DNA of 23,951 bases from the IMG/VR virus record IMGVR_UViG_3300006875_000165, positions 1-23,951 of that record, one strand, 5' to 3'. The translations under genes and the position numbers were made by a program. The notes below the pieces were generated by a model. The model saw only the letters and a program-made list of their open reading frames with translations. It had not been told where the DNA came from and made no database searches. The DNA is from a virus. Shown here piece by piece: positions 1 to 10,100 of the stretch. Every line of letters starts with the position of its first letter. The stretch's first letter is position 1.

Positions 1-13
1 TAGACTGTGAGGC

Positions 14-154
14 ATGAGCCGACACCAAAGACTGGTCACCACAGCCGTCTTGATGTTAGCCTGCCTGACATTGAGCCAATGCTCCGACCGATACAGGAAC
101 CCAGCCGATGACCCAAGAAACCAAACCCCGCCAGCGTCGACGCCGTCTAAGTAA
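14..154 (+). CDS. Small putative lipoprotein
   Basis: A 46-residue reading frame with a basic N-terminus, a hydrophobic stretch (about residues 6-20) and a Cys at 23 in LTLSQC, followed by a short polar tail containing SDRYRNP. This fits a tiny exported lipoprotein, although Gln before the Cys is not a classical lipobox. Its last 47 bases overlap the start of the next gene in another frame. From memory, marine podoviruses encode a similar short lipoprotein (C-D-x-Y-R-x-P) just before a small membrane protein like the next one, which supports the call. GAGG is only one base from the ATG, so translation probably depends on coupling to an upstream gene: TGA at 15-17 closes an open frame entering from the left. 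It could be spurious, since it is short and overlapped. Confidence 0.5.
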   Translation: MSRHQRLVTTAVLMLACLTLSQCSDRYRNPADDPRNQTPPASTPSK

Positions 155-398
155 CGACGAAATCGAGTCACGCACTCGAGCCGTCCTTATTATGACCCTC
201 GCTGGGGTATTGGGCATCTCCGTCCTCGCCCTGCTTTACAGCCTGATCTTTGTGTTCCAGCCAATGGAACAATCCCCGAATGACAAAGCGTTCCTTGACA
301 TTCTTCAGCCGCTGATCTTCAGCATCGGTGGCGCAATGACCGGCCTTGCCGCCGGTGGAGCAATGGCGAAGCGCAAAGACGACGACAACGACGAATAA
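108..398 (+). CDS. Small two-helix membrane protein
   Basis: A 96-residue protein with a highly basic N-terminus (residues 7-14 mostly Arg), a first membrane segment at about 27-49, the polar stretch QPMEQSPNDKAF, a second membrane segment at about 67-86 and an Asp-rich cytosolic tail. The basic start and acidic end suggest both termini are inside. A protein of the same layout, with a QPM...PND loop, is familiar from marine podoviruses, where its function is unknown. Its place just before the endolysin makes a role in lysis (holin or antiholin) or in the host membrane plausible, but nothing proves it. The ATG at 108 is the first in frame. AAGG-type ribosome binding is weak. Confidence 0.75.
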   Translation: MTQETKPRQRRRRLSNDEIESRTRAVLIMTLAGVLGISVLALLYSLIFVFQPMEQSPNDKAFLDILQPLIFSIGGAMTGLAAGGAMAKRKDDDNDE

Positions 399-413
399 GA
401 AAGGACACCTGCC

Positions 414-644
414 GTGTCAATGATTGTTCAAGCCACCATCACGTTCAGCATTCCCGTGGAGCACCTTCCGCCGGACATCCCCGGCGAGAACGAAACACCG
501 GAAGCCGACGCGATTCTGCCCACCAGCGGAGCCGAACAAGTCGCCTACGACCTGCTCACCAAACTCCAGCCGCTGCTGCCTGAAGGCATCTATCCGATGT
601 TGGTCGAAGCGATGGCGTTCAAGATGGAGCGCATCGGTTCGTAA
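414..644 (+). CDS. Small hypothetical protein
   Basis: A 76-residue protein read from a GTG at 414, with AAAGGA seven bases upstream, so the start is well supported. No signal peptide or membrane segment is visible. The first part is beta-like (IVQATITFSIPVEHL), the middle is acidic and Pro-rich, and the C-terminal half (residues 40-76) is probably two helices. I do not recognise the family. It lies 15 bases after the membrane protein and seven bases before the endolysin, so it is presumably transcribed with the lysis genes. An overlapping 75-residue frame at 424-651 is a shadow. Confidence 0.7.
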   Translation: MSMIVQATITFSIPVEHLPPDIPGENETPEADAILPTSGAEQVAYDLLTKLQPLLPEGIYPMLVEAMAFKMERIGS

Positions 645-650
645 CTGCTA

Positions 651-1148
651 GTGTGGCGGGCTATGGCTCGTCCTTACACCGGTTCCAAAGACGCTGTTCA
701 TGCCGCCAAACGCGCTGGCACAATGGCCGTCTACGACAACCTCAAATTCCTATTTGGCTTGAAGCCATTAGGGGTGTTCTCGGATCGAGACGTGCGAGGC
801 AAGCCAGGCGTCAAATCCGTCCACGCCACCTACCGGGCGATGGATCTTGGCGGCAGCCCCGACCAGCTCAAGAAAGTCATTGACTGGGTGTACGCCCACC
901 GGGACGCTTTGGGCATCGAAGAAATCCATGACTATGCCGGTAACTACCTACCCAACCCCAAAGGGTTCGGAGCTGGCTACCGCTGCGACCGAGACAACGG
1001 CGGCCTCCTGTCCGGCTGGAAGGTGTACGACAAGAACACCATCGGCTCCCCCGGAGCCACCTGGACCCACCTTGAGGTCAGCCCTGCTATCGCAGATTCC
1101 ACCAAAGAACAGATTGACGCAATCTTCAAGAAGGCTTTGGAGGCATAG
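651..1148 (+). CDS. M15-like zinc peptidase endolysin
   Basis: A 165-residue protein with the layout of the small peptidoglycan-cleaving D,D/L,D-peptidases related to family M15. His58 and Asp65 lie in SVHATYRAMDL, matching the family's SxHxxGxAxD motif, and His140 lies in WTHLEV, matching the distal HxH/HLE motif. These three residues would bind the zinc. There is no signal peptide, so export would depend on the holin encoded next. The length is typical of a single-domain phage endolysin with no cell-wall-binding domain. The frame opens at GTG 651, and an ATG at 663 (MARPYTG) is an equally good start because neither has a strong ribosome site. The stop overlaps the next GTG by one base, so the two are translated together. 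Confidence 0.78.
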   Translation: MWRAMARPYTGSKDAVHAAKRAGTMAVYDNLKFLFGLKPLGVFSDRDVRGKPGVKSVHATYRAMDLGGSPDQLKKVIDWVYAHRDALGIEEIHDYAGNYLPNPKGFGAGYRCDRDNGGLLSGWKVYDKNTIGSPGATWTHLEVSPAIADSTKEQIDAIFKKALEA

Positions 1149-1408
1149 TGGAAGCCGTTCTCGTCGCCCTGATCTCGGGAGCGTTTGCCGTCGTTGGCAT
1201 CCTGGTCGAGAAAGGGAGACGGGAAAACAAACGGGACCATGCCACCGTGGTTGACCGGCTGGATCTGGTGTCATCAGAAATCCGCAAGGACATCCGCCAA
1301 GTGCGCGCCGATCTGACTAGCCACATCAACAGTTCGGCACATAGTTCCCAACCAGCACCAGCACCGGTTGCTAAAATCACCAGAGGACGCAAGCCGAAGG
1401 CCGGATAG
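1148..1408 (+). CDS. Holin-like membrane protein
   Basis: An 86-residue protein read from GTG 1148, which shares a base with the stop of the endolysin gene. One hydrophobic segment at residues 3-20 (VLVALISGAFAVVGILV) is followed by a basic stretch, a heptad-like helix at about 29-60 and a Pro/Lys-rich tail. This single-span N-terminus plus coiled-coil plan is common in small phage holins and in actinophage membrane proteins found beside endolysins. Its function is inferred mainly from position. It could instead be a spanin-like or superinfection-exclusion protein, and the sequence alone cannot separate these. Confidence 0.65.
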   Translation: MEAVLVALISGAFAVVGILVEKGRRENKRDHATVVDRLDLVSSEIRKDIRQVRADLTSHINSSAHSSQPAPAPVAKITRGRKPKAG

Positions 1409-1428
1409 CCGTAGGTCGTAGGAGACAC

Positions 1429-2076
1429 ATGGCTGTATCAAATCTCAATCTCGGACCCGGTTTCGCTGCGGCTCTTCTCGCAAAGAAGAGGCGTGATCTT
1501 GCCGCTGCCCAAGCAGAAGCTGCCGGTCAACTTCGCCAATCTGACATTGGTCGCCAATTTTACCAGGCTGGGCAAAACCTTGAATCGAATCTTGAGGGTC
1601 GTGGCATCCTCAAATCTGGCGAAGCGATGACCGGTCGAGTCAATCTTGGGGCCGAAGAAAAAGCTGCTCGAGCGGCAGCAACAATGCAAACCGAGAATGC
1701 AATCAATCAAGCCAACATGGATTACGCATCTGCCCTTGCCGCAGCGCAAGCAGCAAGCAGTCAAGGGACAGCCGCACAACCGGCCGCTCCCGCACCGCGT
1801 CCCAGCCGACCCGGTGGCGGCGGTAATAGTGGCGATGACGGTTCGTCAAATGCGCCAAAAGGCCCCACCCTTCCGCCGGGCATTGACTTTGGTGCTCTTG
1901 CCAACGCAATGAACAAGCCGAAGACGGTAACTCCGACGCCAGTCAGGACTGTTGGCGGCATCACCGTGCGTCCCGGCGATACGCCATCGGAAACAACTGG
2001 GCGCGGTACTCGCAAGCCAGTAACACGCCCATCAACGCCGACCAACCAGTTTGGCCGTATCCGAGGTGGCATGTAA
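1429..2076 (+). CDS. Hypothetical protein, probable virion protein
   Basis: A 215-residue protein with TAGGAG eight bases before the ATG. Residues 1-105 are Ala/Gln-rich and probably helical (AAQAEAAGQLRQS, GRGILKSGE, then repeated Ala and Gln). Residues 106-215 are low-complexity Pro/Gly/Ser/Thr. I do not recognise a family. It begins a run of four genes linked by TAATG overlaps or two-base gaps that ends in the giant 2005-residue protein. Helical Ala/Gln-rich proteins next to a giant gene are typical of podovirus internal or tail-associated virion proteins, so I infer a structural or ejected role. Confidence 0.7.
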   Translation: MAVSNLNLGPGFAAALLAKKRRDLAAAQAEAAGQLRQSDIGRQFYQAGQNLESNLEGRGILKSGEAMTGRVNLGAEEKAARAAATMQTENAINQANMDYASALAAAQAASSQGTAAQPAAPAPRPSRPGGGGNSGDDGSSNAPKGPTLPPGIDFGALANAMNKPKTVTPTPVRTVGGITVRPGDTPSETTGRGTRKPVTRPSTPTNQFGRIRGGM

Positions 2077-2597
2077 TGGGCATCGGATTCGATACGCCAC
2101 TCGGCGGACTTGCTATCGAAATGGCTATCCGCAACATGGAAGCCAAAAAGAAGGCTGGCGAACAAAACCAATACGAACAGGACTTGGTCAATAAGCGTCT
2201 CGAAATGTATGGCGGCGACATCAAGGACTACCAGAATGTCTGGGATCGTGGGTATGGCGGCACGATGCAAGCCGCGCAGTCCCAAGCACAAGCGTTGCAG
2301 GACTATTGGACTGGACTGCCCGAAATCATGGTCGCTGCCGCAAAAGAACAACAGGCCACCGGCGGAACCGGAACCTCGTCATCCATGCCCACTACGCCTG
2401 GCCTGACCGCTGCTCAGCAATACACAATCGCATCCAACGTCGCCACCCCACCGTGGACTGCCGGTAACCCAGTAACTCAAAAGCCACAGGTCGGAGCTGA
2501 TGTCATTGAGCAGCGTTCCGCTATCGCTCGACGCGCTAAAGCAGCAGCACCACGGTTGAAGTCTCGTCGGGTCTACACCCCGCAGATGGGCCGGTAA
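2076..2597 (+). CDS. Hypothetical protein, probable virion protein
   Basis: A 173-residue protein whose ATG overlaps the stop of the previous gene (TAATG), which implies translational coupling. Residues 8-85 look helical and Gln/Lys-rich (LAIEMAIRNMEAKKKAGEQNQY, split here as LAIEMAIRN and MEAKKKAGEQ). The rest is Thr/Ala/Pro-rich with a basic tail (RRAKAAAPRLKSRR). No known domain is evident. Its composition and overlap with its neighbours suggest the same internal-virion or tail-associated set as the flanking genes. Confidence 0.68.
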   Translation: MGIGFDTPLGGLAIEMAIRNMEAKKKAGEQNQYEQDLVNKRLEMYGGDIKDYQNVWDRGYGGTMQAAQSQAQALQDYWTGLPEIMVAAAKEQQATGGTGTSSSMPTTPGLTAAQQYTIASNVATPPWTAGNPVTQKPQVGADVIEQRSAIARRAKAAAPRLKSRRVYTPQMGR

Positions 2598-4126
2598 TGG
2601 CACCCCGTACTGGGCCGCAAGGAATCACCCTGCAAGACGTCGTTCGAGTTGCAAGCGGTGGTTCTCGAGCCATGAACGCCCCCCAGCCTCCCAGCGGTGA
2701 TCGTGGTGGATACACGTTCACGACACGCACGGCTGGGATGCCATCTACACCCGCAGCATTTGACGCCACCAAAATCTATGCAAGTTTGATTGGTGCACCA
2801 TCAACAGGTTACGGCAAAACTTACGGTGGATTCAAAACAGCTGGTCAGCTCCAAGATGCTGTTCTCGGACAGGCATACCAGTTGCCGCAAATCATTGCAT
2901 TGGCGCAACAGCAAGCCGCCGCCGAAGAAGCCCGCCTGAACGAACTTGCAACTACTGAGTCAAGTTTGATTCGCCCTGGCACCATCGGTTTCGACGCATA
3001 CAAACAAGCCCAAGAAGACGTGCGCCGTTATGGCGGTCCTCTTGGCAACCAGCCAGAAGTCCAGGCTGCGCGTCAGGCTTTGAATGTTGTGACCGGACAG
3101 CAGGAAGCGGCAGCCAACGCTGCGCCGACGGTTGCTCAAATGCAAAGGGACATCGGTATTTCTGGTGGATATGCACCAAGCCGCAGAGGATGGTTGAGCC
3201 CCAATGTTGCCGACCTAATTCAGCTGCGAAATCTTGGTGCGATCCCGACACAGCAAGAATCGGCCAGCCTCGCTTTAGCCCGCCAGAAAGCCGAAGAAGA
3301 CCTTCGCAACGCATCGTATGCAGCGCACATGAACCGCATGAACACGATGGCTATCCCAAGTGGTCGAGAAGAAGTCAACAGTCTCGGTGAAACTCGAGCC
3401 GACGTTGAGGCCGCAGGCCGAGAATTTGTGCCCGATCCCGCAGCTTCGCTGGCTATTTCACAAATGACCCCAGAGATTCGTGGCCTTATTCAGCCGCAAT
3501 ACGAACGTGGCGTCGTCCCGTACCAGCAGTTGGCAACCGAATTGTCCGGCATCCCCATCTCGCAGTTGGCACAGCAGATCGCCACCGAGTCCTACGGCCA
3601 GAACCCGTTCTTGGCGCAAGGAATGTTCACATCCAAAGTTGATCTTGACTATGCAAACCGTCAGCGTCAACTTGAGCAGGAAGCGTTGCGCCAACAGGGC
3701 ATTGACTTCGGTATGTCAACCGACGAAGCGATCTACCAGAAGTACGGCGCCGATGCTTATCAGCAGTATCAGGACGCCAAGACACAAGGCGCCTATGAGA
3801 AAGCATTCGGACCGGCGCAAACAGCCGAGGAAGAAGCATTTGATGCTCAGGCCATGAACACCCTCGGGGTCGTGCCTGCTGCTATCGCAGGAGACTTCCC
3901 TGCATCTAAGGCTCGAGAACTGCTGTCTGACCCAGGGTTCGTACAAATTCTTCAGGATTCGCGCACCGCAGTCCAAGACTACGAAGCGGTATCGAGCGCT
4001 GATAAGAAAGCCAAAGCAGCAGAAATTGCCGCTGAATTTGAAGCACAGAGCGGCGATCCAGTGGCAGCACAAATCCTTTACAATGCGCTACTCTCGTTTG
4101 ACTACCTGTATCAAATAGGAGAATAA
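2597..4126 (+). CDS. Hypothetical protein, probable virion protein
   Basis: A 509-residue protein starting at ATG 2597, in a TAATG overlap with the previous stop. The N-terminal 60 residues are Gly/Pro/Thr-rich. From about residue 85 it is dominated by helices rich in Ala, Gln and Glu (QQQAAAEEARLNEL, AQEEAFDAQAM-like stretches, KKAKAAEIAAEFEAQSG). There is no signal peptide, membrane span or enzyme motif. Its size, helical Gln/Ala composition and position immediately before the 2005-residue gene suggest a partner that is packaged with it, comparable to internal core proteins of podoviruses. That is inference from context. Long antisense frames across this gene are shadows. Confidence 0.75.
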   Translation: MAPRTGPQGITLQDVVRVASGGSRAMNAPQPPSGDRGGYTFTTRTAGMPSTPAAFDATKIYASLIGAPSTGYGKTYGGFKTAGQLQDAVLGQAYQLPQIIALAQQQAAAEEARLNELATTESSLIRPGTIGFDAYKQAQEDVRRYGGPLGNQPEVQAARQALNVVTGQQEAAANAAPTVAQMQRDIGISGGYAPSRRGWLSPNVADLIQLRNLGAIPTQQESASLALARQKAEEDLRNASYAAHMNRMNTMAIPSGREEVNSLGETRADVEAAGREFVPDPAASLAISQMTPEIRGLIQPQYERGVVPYQQLATELSGIPISQLAQQIATESYGQNPFLAQGMFTSKVDLDYANRQRQLEQEALRQQGIDFGMSTDEAIYQKYGADAYQQYQDAKTQGAYEKAFGPAQTAEEEAFDAQAMNTLGVVPAAIAGDFPASKARELLSDPGFVQILQDSRTAVQDYEAVSSADKKAKAAEIAAEFEAQSGDPVAAQILYNALLSFDYLYQIGE

Positions 4127-4128
4127 CT

Positions 4129-7100
4129 GTGGCCGACCAGCAGGATCTGCTCGGGAAATTCGGGATCAGGCCACCCCAGCAGACCGCACCAAGAACCATT
4201 CAGCCGACGCGTCGCACCGCCACGCCGCCAGTTGCTCGTCTCGCACCCGTTGCCGCACCCGCTGCAGGCGCAAGCAAGTTTGCCAACGTCAAGTTGACAT
4301 CGCTCGGCCAAACAAAAAAGAAACAAGAAGAAGATCGAGGTTTCTGGTCCAACCTTATTTCGATCCCAACGTCAGCAGTCAAAGCTGTCGGCTCGGGAAT
4401 CATGTCTCTCCCAACCGTCGCTGGCAAAGCCGCTCAAGAAGTTTATGGTTTAGGGGAACTCACCTTTGACACCGTCCTTGACGCCATTGACGACGACATT
4501 TTCACTAGCCGACTAGAAACCGACTACGCCAAAGGCAAAGAACTTGGCCTCAAAGGCGACGAATTGTACGCCTACGCGATGCACCGTCAACACCCGTTCA
4601 TTGGTGGCATGTTCGGCAGCATGGCAAAAACAGGTGGCCGTCTAGCCGAACTAGGTTCTTTGGGTTTCTACAACTACGGTCAAGAAGGCATTGATTACGC
4701 CAAAGCTTTCCGTGAAGGTCAGTTCGGCGCAACGCTCGTTGAAGATGTTGGCAACATCATTCTTGCTGGTCGCATGACCGGGGCAGGGAACCTTGTCACC
4801 AAAGCCGGTGCAGCACTAGGCGAAACAGCACCTCGACTTGGAAAAGCTGTCAGCACAACCGGACGAATCATTGAAGAACCAGTTGGTGAAGCAGTTCGAA
4901 CAACAGGAAAACTTGTTTCAAAAGCTGCTCCGACGGCAGCCAAACTAACCGAGGGGATGCGGTTCGCCCCCGAGCAAGACACCATCGCTCGACTTGGTAG
5001 CCGTGGCGGAGTCATCGGAGAAGCCGAACGGCCGATCCGTGTTCTATTCCAACAAATTGGCGACTCATACCGGATGAACCAGCAACGCAAACTAGGTGTG
5101 CTGGACGAAGAATACGCTCGCCTTGCAGCCGAACGGGACGCCGCTATCGCACAAGGTGACCGGCCGTTGGCTATGCAACGCGAAGCCGAAATCAAATTGA
5201 TTGAGGATCGGCAGATGAAACGCCTTGAAGGTGGCGGCGTCATCCGGCGTGGTCGCCAAATCGGACGCAGGTTCAAACTATTGGGCGAACGTGCCAGCCA
5301 ACAAGTGATCCAACAATTCAACCGGGTTCGTGACTATGGCATCGCCCCGGAACGCCCCGAGGTGTATCGCGCCAAAGCACAGAACCTTCGTGCGCAAGCA
5401 GAACAGATCGCCAAAGAAACACCTACATACCCCGAATACATAGATGTCATGGTTGGCCAACAACCACGGCAAACATCTCGAGCACAACAATTGCTTGACG
5501 CCGCCGACGCCCTTGATGAGATGGCCAACCTCAAGGAACAATTCCCCGAAGCTATGTCGGGACCCGTGCCTGCAGCTGTGCAAGAAGCAGCCATCCACCT
5601 TGCCACCAAAGCACAAGCACTTCTCGCTTTGGCAGACAAAGGCATGACCATTGACGACCTTGTCCGTGCTGCGACAGATCCGACAGTCAACCCAACTCTC
5701 GCACAATCGGGGATGCAGCCAACGGCCGAAGGTGTTGCCCTAGCTCTTGAGGTGCTTCGTGCGCTTCGAGGACAAGAGACAGCACTCAACCGGGCACAAG
5801 TAATGCAAGTGACCGCCATTCTGAATTTGCTCAAAGAATGGTCGCGCACCGCCCAAGAAGCAATGATGCGTGGGGAAGGCGTCCCTGATGGGCCGGTGCC
5901 TTTCACATGGTTTGAAACGTACCCGACACCCGCATATGTTGCAGCAGAACTAGCCAAAGGTGGAACCGAAGCTGCGGCCGTTGAAGCATTCCTTGACCGG
6001 GCAGTTGCCGACTTTGTTGGGGCGGCCGTTCAGGCCGGTGCATTGCCTCCTGAGGTTCTTCAAGAATGGCGCGTCAATGTTGAGAATCCGTCCCGCAACT
6101 ATCGTCGTTTAGCCGCCCTGGACCCCGACGACGCTGGCTACAAACTTGCGTTTGAACTTGGGCGGGTGGCATACAAACAGTTGCTGCGGACTGCACCGAA
6201 CTTCATGATGAACCCGCGCATCTATCCGGCGACGATGCGCCCAACGGTCATCACCCAACGGCAGGCAGTGCGCCGAGTTACGGGATATGACGTTGAAACA
6301 ATTGCCCTCAAACTTGCCGAACTAGAAGACGAGTTTGACACGCTGATTGACGCCAACATTCTGAAAGGTATCGGCAACGACATCGTTGATGCCATGAACC
6401 CGCAAAAGCGGATCACTCGGCAAACATGGGAACGTGTCAACGGTCGTATCCGAACAATTATTGAGCAAGCCCAAAAACGTCGGCTTGAGTTGGAGTCACG
6501 CGTTTCAACATTGACTGCTGAGCAGAACGCCCAGTTGACAAAACTGATCGAGTTGGAACAGGCATTGTCGGCTGCTGACAACATGTTGAAACGGCAAGCC
6601 GCTGAACCGGTCGCCAAGTCACCTCGGTTGATTGCCGCAGAGTCACGCCGCACCAACCTTGACGCCGAACGTGCCCGCCTTACAGAAGAATTAGACAATG
6701 TCAATCGGGACATCAACGACGCCGCTCAAGCGGAAGTTATTGACGCACCTCGTTTGCGTTCCATCATTGACGGCAACACCACCCGTGTTGAGGAACTACA
6801 AGCGCGCCTTGACGAGATTGACACCGAACTCAGCCCGTTGGAACAGGAACTTGACCGACTGAGTAGCGAAGTCAACGGCATGGATCGGTTGACCGAGAAC
6901 GAGCGCGAGAACCTTGCACTTGATTACGCCGACCTCATCAACGAGGGCTACACGCCTGGTGAAGCACCTATGTCCGCTCGAGCGCAACGGGAACCAACAC
7001 CAGCAGAACTAAAGAATCATAAGCAGCGAACCCTTGACGACCTGAAGCAAATCGAGGACGAAGCATCCGATGTCCTATTCAATGATCTTGCTGGCGGCGG

Positions 7101-10100
7101 TCTACCTGCTGGACGAATTACGCCACCGTGGCAGCTTGGTCAAGAAGCTGACTCAATTTATGTTGAAACAAAAAAGGTAACCATTGACGGTGCCGAAGAT
7201 TGGCGTTTGCCTGTTCAACAAATTCTTGGCGACGGACAGATGTACCAAGATTTTCTTGCCGAGGCGACCGGGTGGGCTGGCCCGCAAGCCGGATCTGCTG
7301 ATTACCCATCGGGTATGACCGTTGACCAATTTCCTGACGCTAAAGCTTCGTTAGGACGAGACGAAGCAGGAATTTTCAACCGACGCACAGAAGAACAAGC
7401 TCTTGTTGAATACGCTCGTAAATACAAAGAATTGTGGGAAACCCGCAAACGGCGACTAGAACTTCAAAAGAAACCAAACAAATGGTTTGCTGACGACTGG
7501 AAGCAGACACAAGCAGAATCCGCACCCGAAATCAGCATGATGAGTTACGGGCTGTCCCGCTTATCGCCTGAAGAAATCGCCGCCTACTACAAGTATCTTG
7601 ACCCCGAAACGCTCGCTAACGCCCGCCGTGAAATCAAGTACATGCAAGCCGAGGTTGACAAACTGCGCGCCGAGCGACGCAAACTAAATGACCAAGCACA
7701 GAAACTTGACGCCGAATCTCGAGACGCGCGTGGCCGGTTGAAGCCGCCGATCCCACGGGAACTGGGTGTCAAAGCGACCCGTCTCCAAGTGGAGTTGCGC
7801 CGTCTTTCACGGCAACAGACGCAAACACCTCGAGTGCTCAAAGCAGCTCGCAAAGCCGAACCGACCGAAGCGTTGCGCGCCGAACAGGCTGCGCTTCGTG
7901 GCACCGCCGGGGAAGTACGACGCCCTGCCCCCGGTGCGGAAGGCCCAGCGTTGGGTCGTGTTCGACGCCCCCGACGTCTCGTCGCAGAAAAAGAACAGGC
8001 ACGACTCAACCGTGAGGACAGCCGCCGAACAACGGTGCTACGCCGCCTTCGCAACGAAGCCGAACAACAGAGTGCGGTCGAGGTTGCCGCTCTTGAAGCG
8101 CAAGCCACCCCGCTTCAGCGCCCCGAGTTCACTCCCGAAGGTATGCCGTTCGGACCGGAGTTGTTCCAGCAAGGAGAAGCCCCGATCTATTTGCCCGCTG
8201 GTCCTGCTGGCGGAATGTTGCCGGAACGTGACTTGCAAGCTGTTATGCGAGGCGAAGGAGCTGGTGCGCAAACACGGCTACAAGCGACCCGTGAACGGTA
8301 TTCGGGTTCGTTCGTATTGAGTTTGGCGTCAATGGCACAACGAATCAAAGAAGTCACCGATCAGCAGTATCGCAACCTCGCCGTTGAACAAATTATTTCT
8401 GATCCCGAGATGGCTTCTACGGTAGAAAAATTGTTGCCTGAGCAAGAACTGGCACAAATGCAGATGGACGCCGAACAGTCCGTGGCTGCACAAAACATTG
8501 ATCGAACAAGTCCCGAGTTCGAACGTGAAGTTGGTGCGCAACTAGGTGTCCTTATTGCGGACGCCCTTGACAAGCGTGGTTATGAAGTTGTCGCCCCCCA
8601 GAAATTTGATCCAGAAACCGGTGGGCATGCTCCGCTAGGCACATTGAGCCAATCTGTACGGCCAGATCAAATTGCGTTCAATTCGCCTGTTATGCGCAAG
8701 GGAGTTGCGGCACGTTTGTTCACGCAGTTTGAACCAGCTGGAACACGCAATGTGCCCGTCATGATTCAACGCGCTCTTGACACTATTGGGTCCGTTACCA
8801 ACAAATGGAAATCGGTGGTCTTGCCGTTGTCACTTCGCTGGCAAATTGGTGACGCCATCGGCATTGTGATGTTTGCATGGTCACGAGGTGACATCAATCC
8901 ACTACAACTGACTAAACGCATCCGAGAAGTCATTGGTCGCATGACCGACCCCAACGATCCACGTCTGGGAACCATTTTGTTTGGCGACGTGTTGAGCGCC
9001 GGAGGTTTCACCGATCCCGTCCTTGCTGCAGGTTTCGGAGCTGCGCTCGCCGGTCGAGGCCTTCGACTTGAAGACCTGTCGTTCACAATGGAAGACGGCC
9101 GTCGTGTTCTGGCCGACCCGAACTATCGTCCGTCAAACAAAGCCGCCAATGTATTCAACTCGTATCGCACCAGGGCGTTCCGTTTCAACGAAGCAATCAA
9201 CAGCATCGGTCGTAGCGCCGTATTCATTGACAAATTAGACGGACTGCTGAAAGAAAAAGGCCGTTCGCTTGACGAAATCAACGGCGTCAATTCGCTTGGT
9301 GATGCAGAACTAAAGCAAGCCATCTCTGAGGCTGTTGACGCAACAAACGAAACACTTGGTGCGTTCTCCGATTTGTCGCCGTGGGAAAAGCAGGTGTTCC
9401 GCCAAATCTTCCCGTTCTGGTCGTGGATCAAGTTCATCAACAAAGCAGCATTCGAACTAGCGGCCGACAGCCCAGAGCGCGTTTTGTTATTTGCAAACCT
9501 CGGCTCCATGATGACTGAAGGCGACGACACCGGACTAGCCGACTGGCTTCGAGGCAAAACCCCGGTCATGGGCTACTTCGTTGACTTGAACTTCTTGAAC
9601 CCATACAGCGACGCCGCATTGTTCACCCGCAACCCATTCACCGATGTTCTTGAGACAGGAAGTTCGGTCAGCCCGGCAATCACATTCCCGTTGACAGTTG
9701 CCAACGAACTGTATTACGGGCAAACGGGGCGCAACCTCCCACTCGCCCCGCAACTATCACGCCCCGGATACCTTGAAGGACGACCCGAGGCAACAACCAG
9801 AGGATTCGGAGATGTTCTCGGCGGCATCGGATACAAGGGTCTGACCACTTTCGGTGGCCCGTTCCGCAACATCCTTGACGTTCTACCAACCGGCACTATC
9901 CCCGGCACCGACATTGCGACCGGACCGGCACCACGATTCGGGCAAGGTTCCCTACGCACCACCGGCGCATACGCTGAACCACGCCTCGGCCCCGTCGCCG
10001 GTCGGATCAGCCCCCTGCTTCGGACATTCGGTGTTCCGGCACCGCTGATTGATGTCAAACAGGCCAGAGAACAAGCCAGAAAACAAACACAACGAGACAG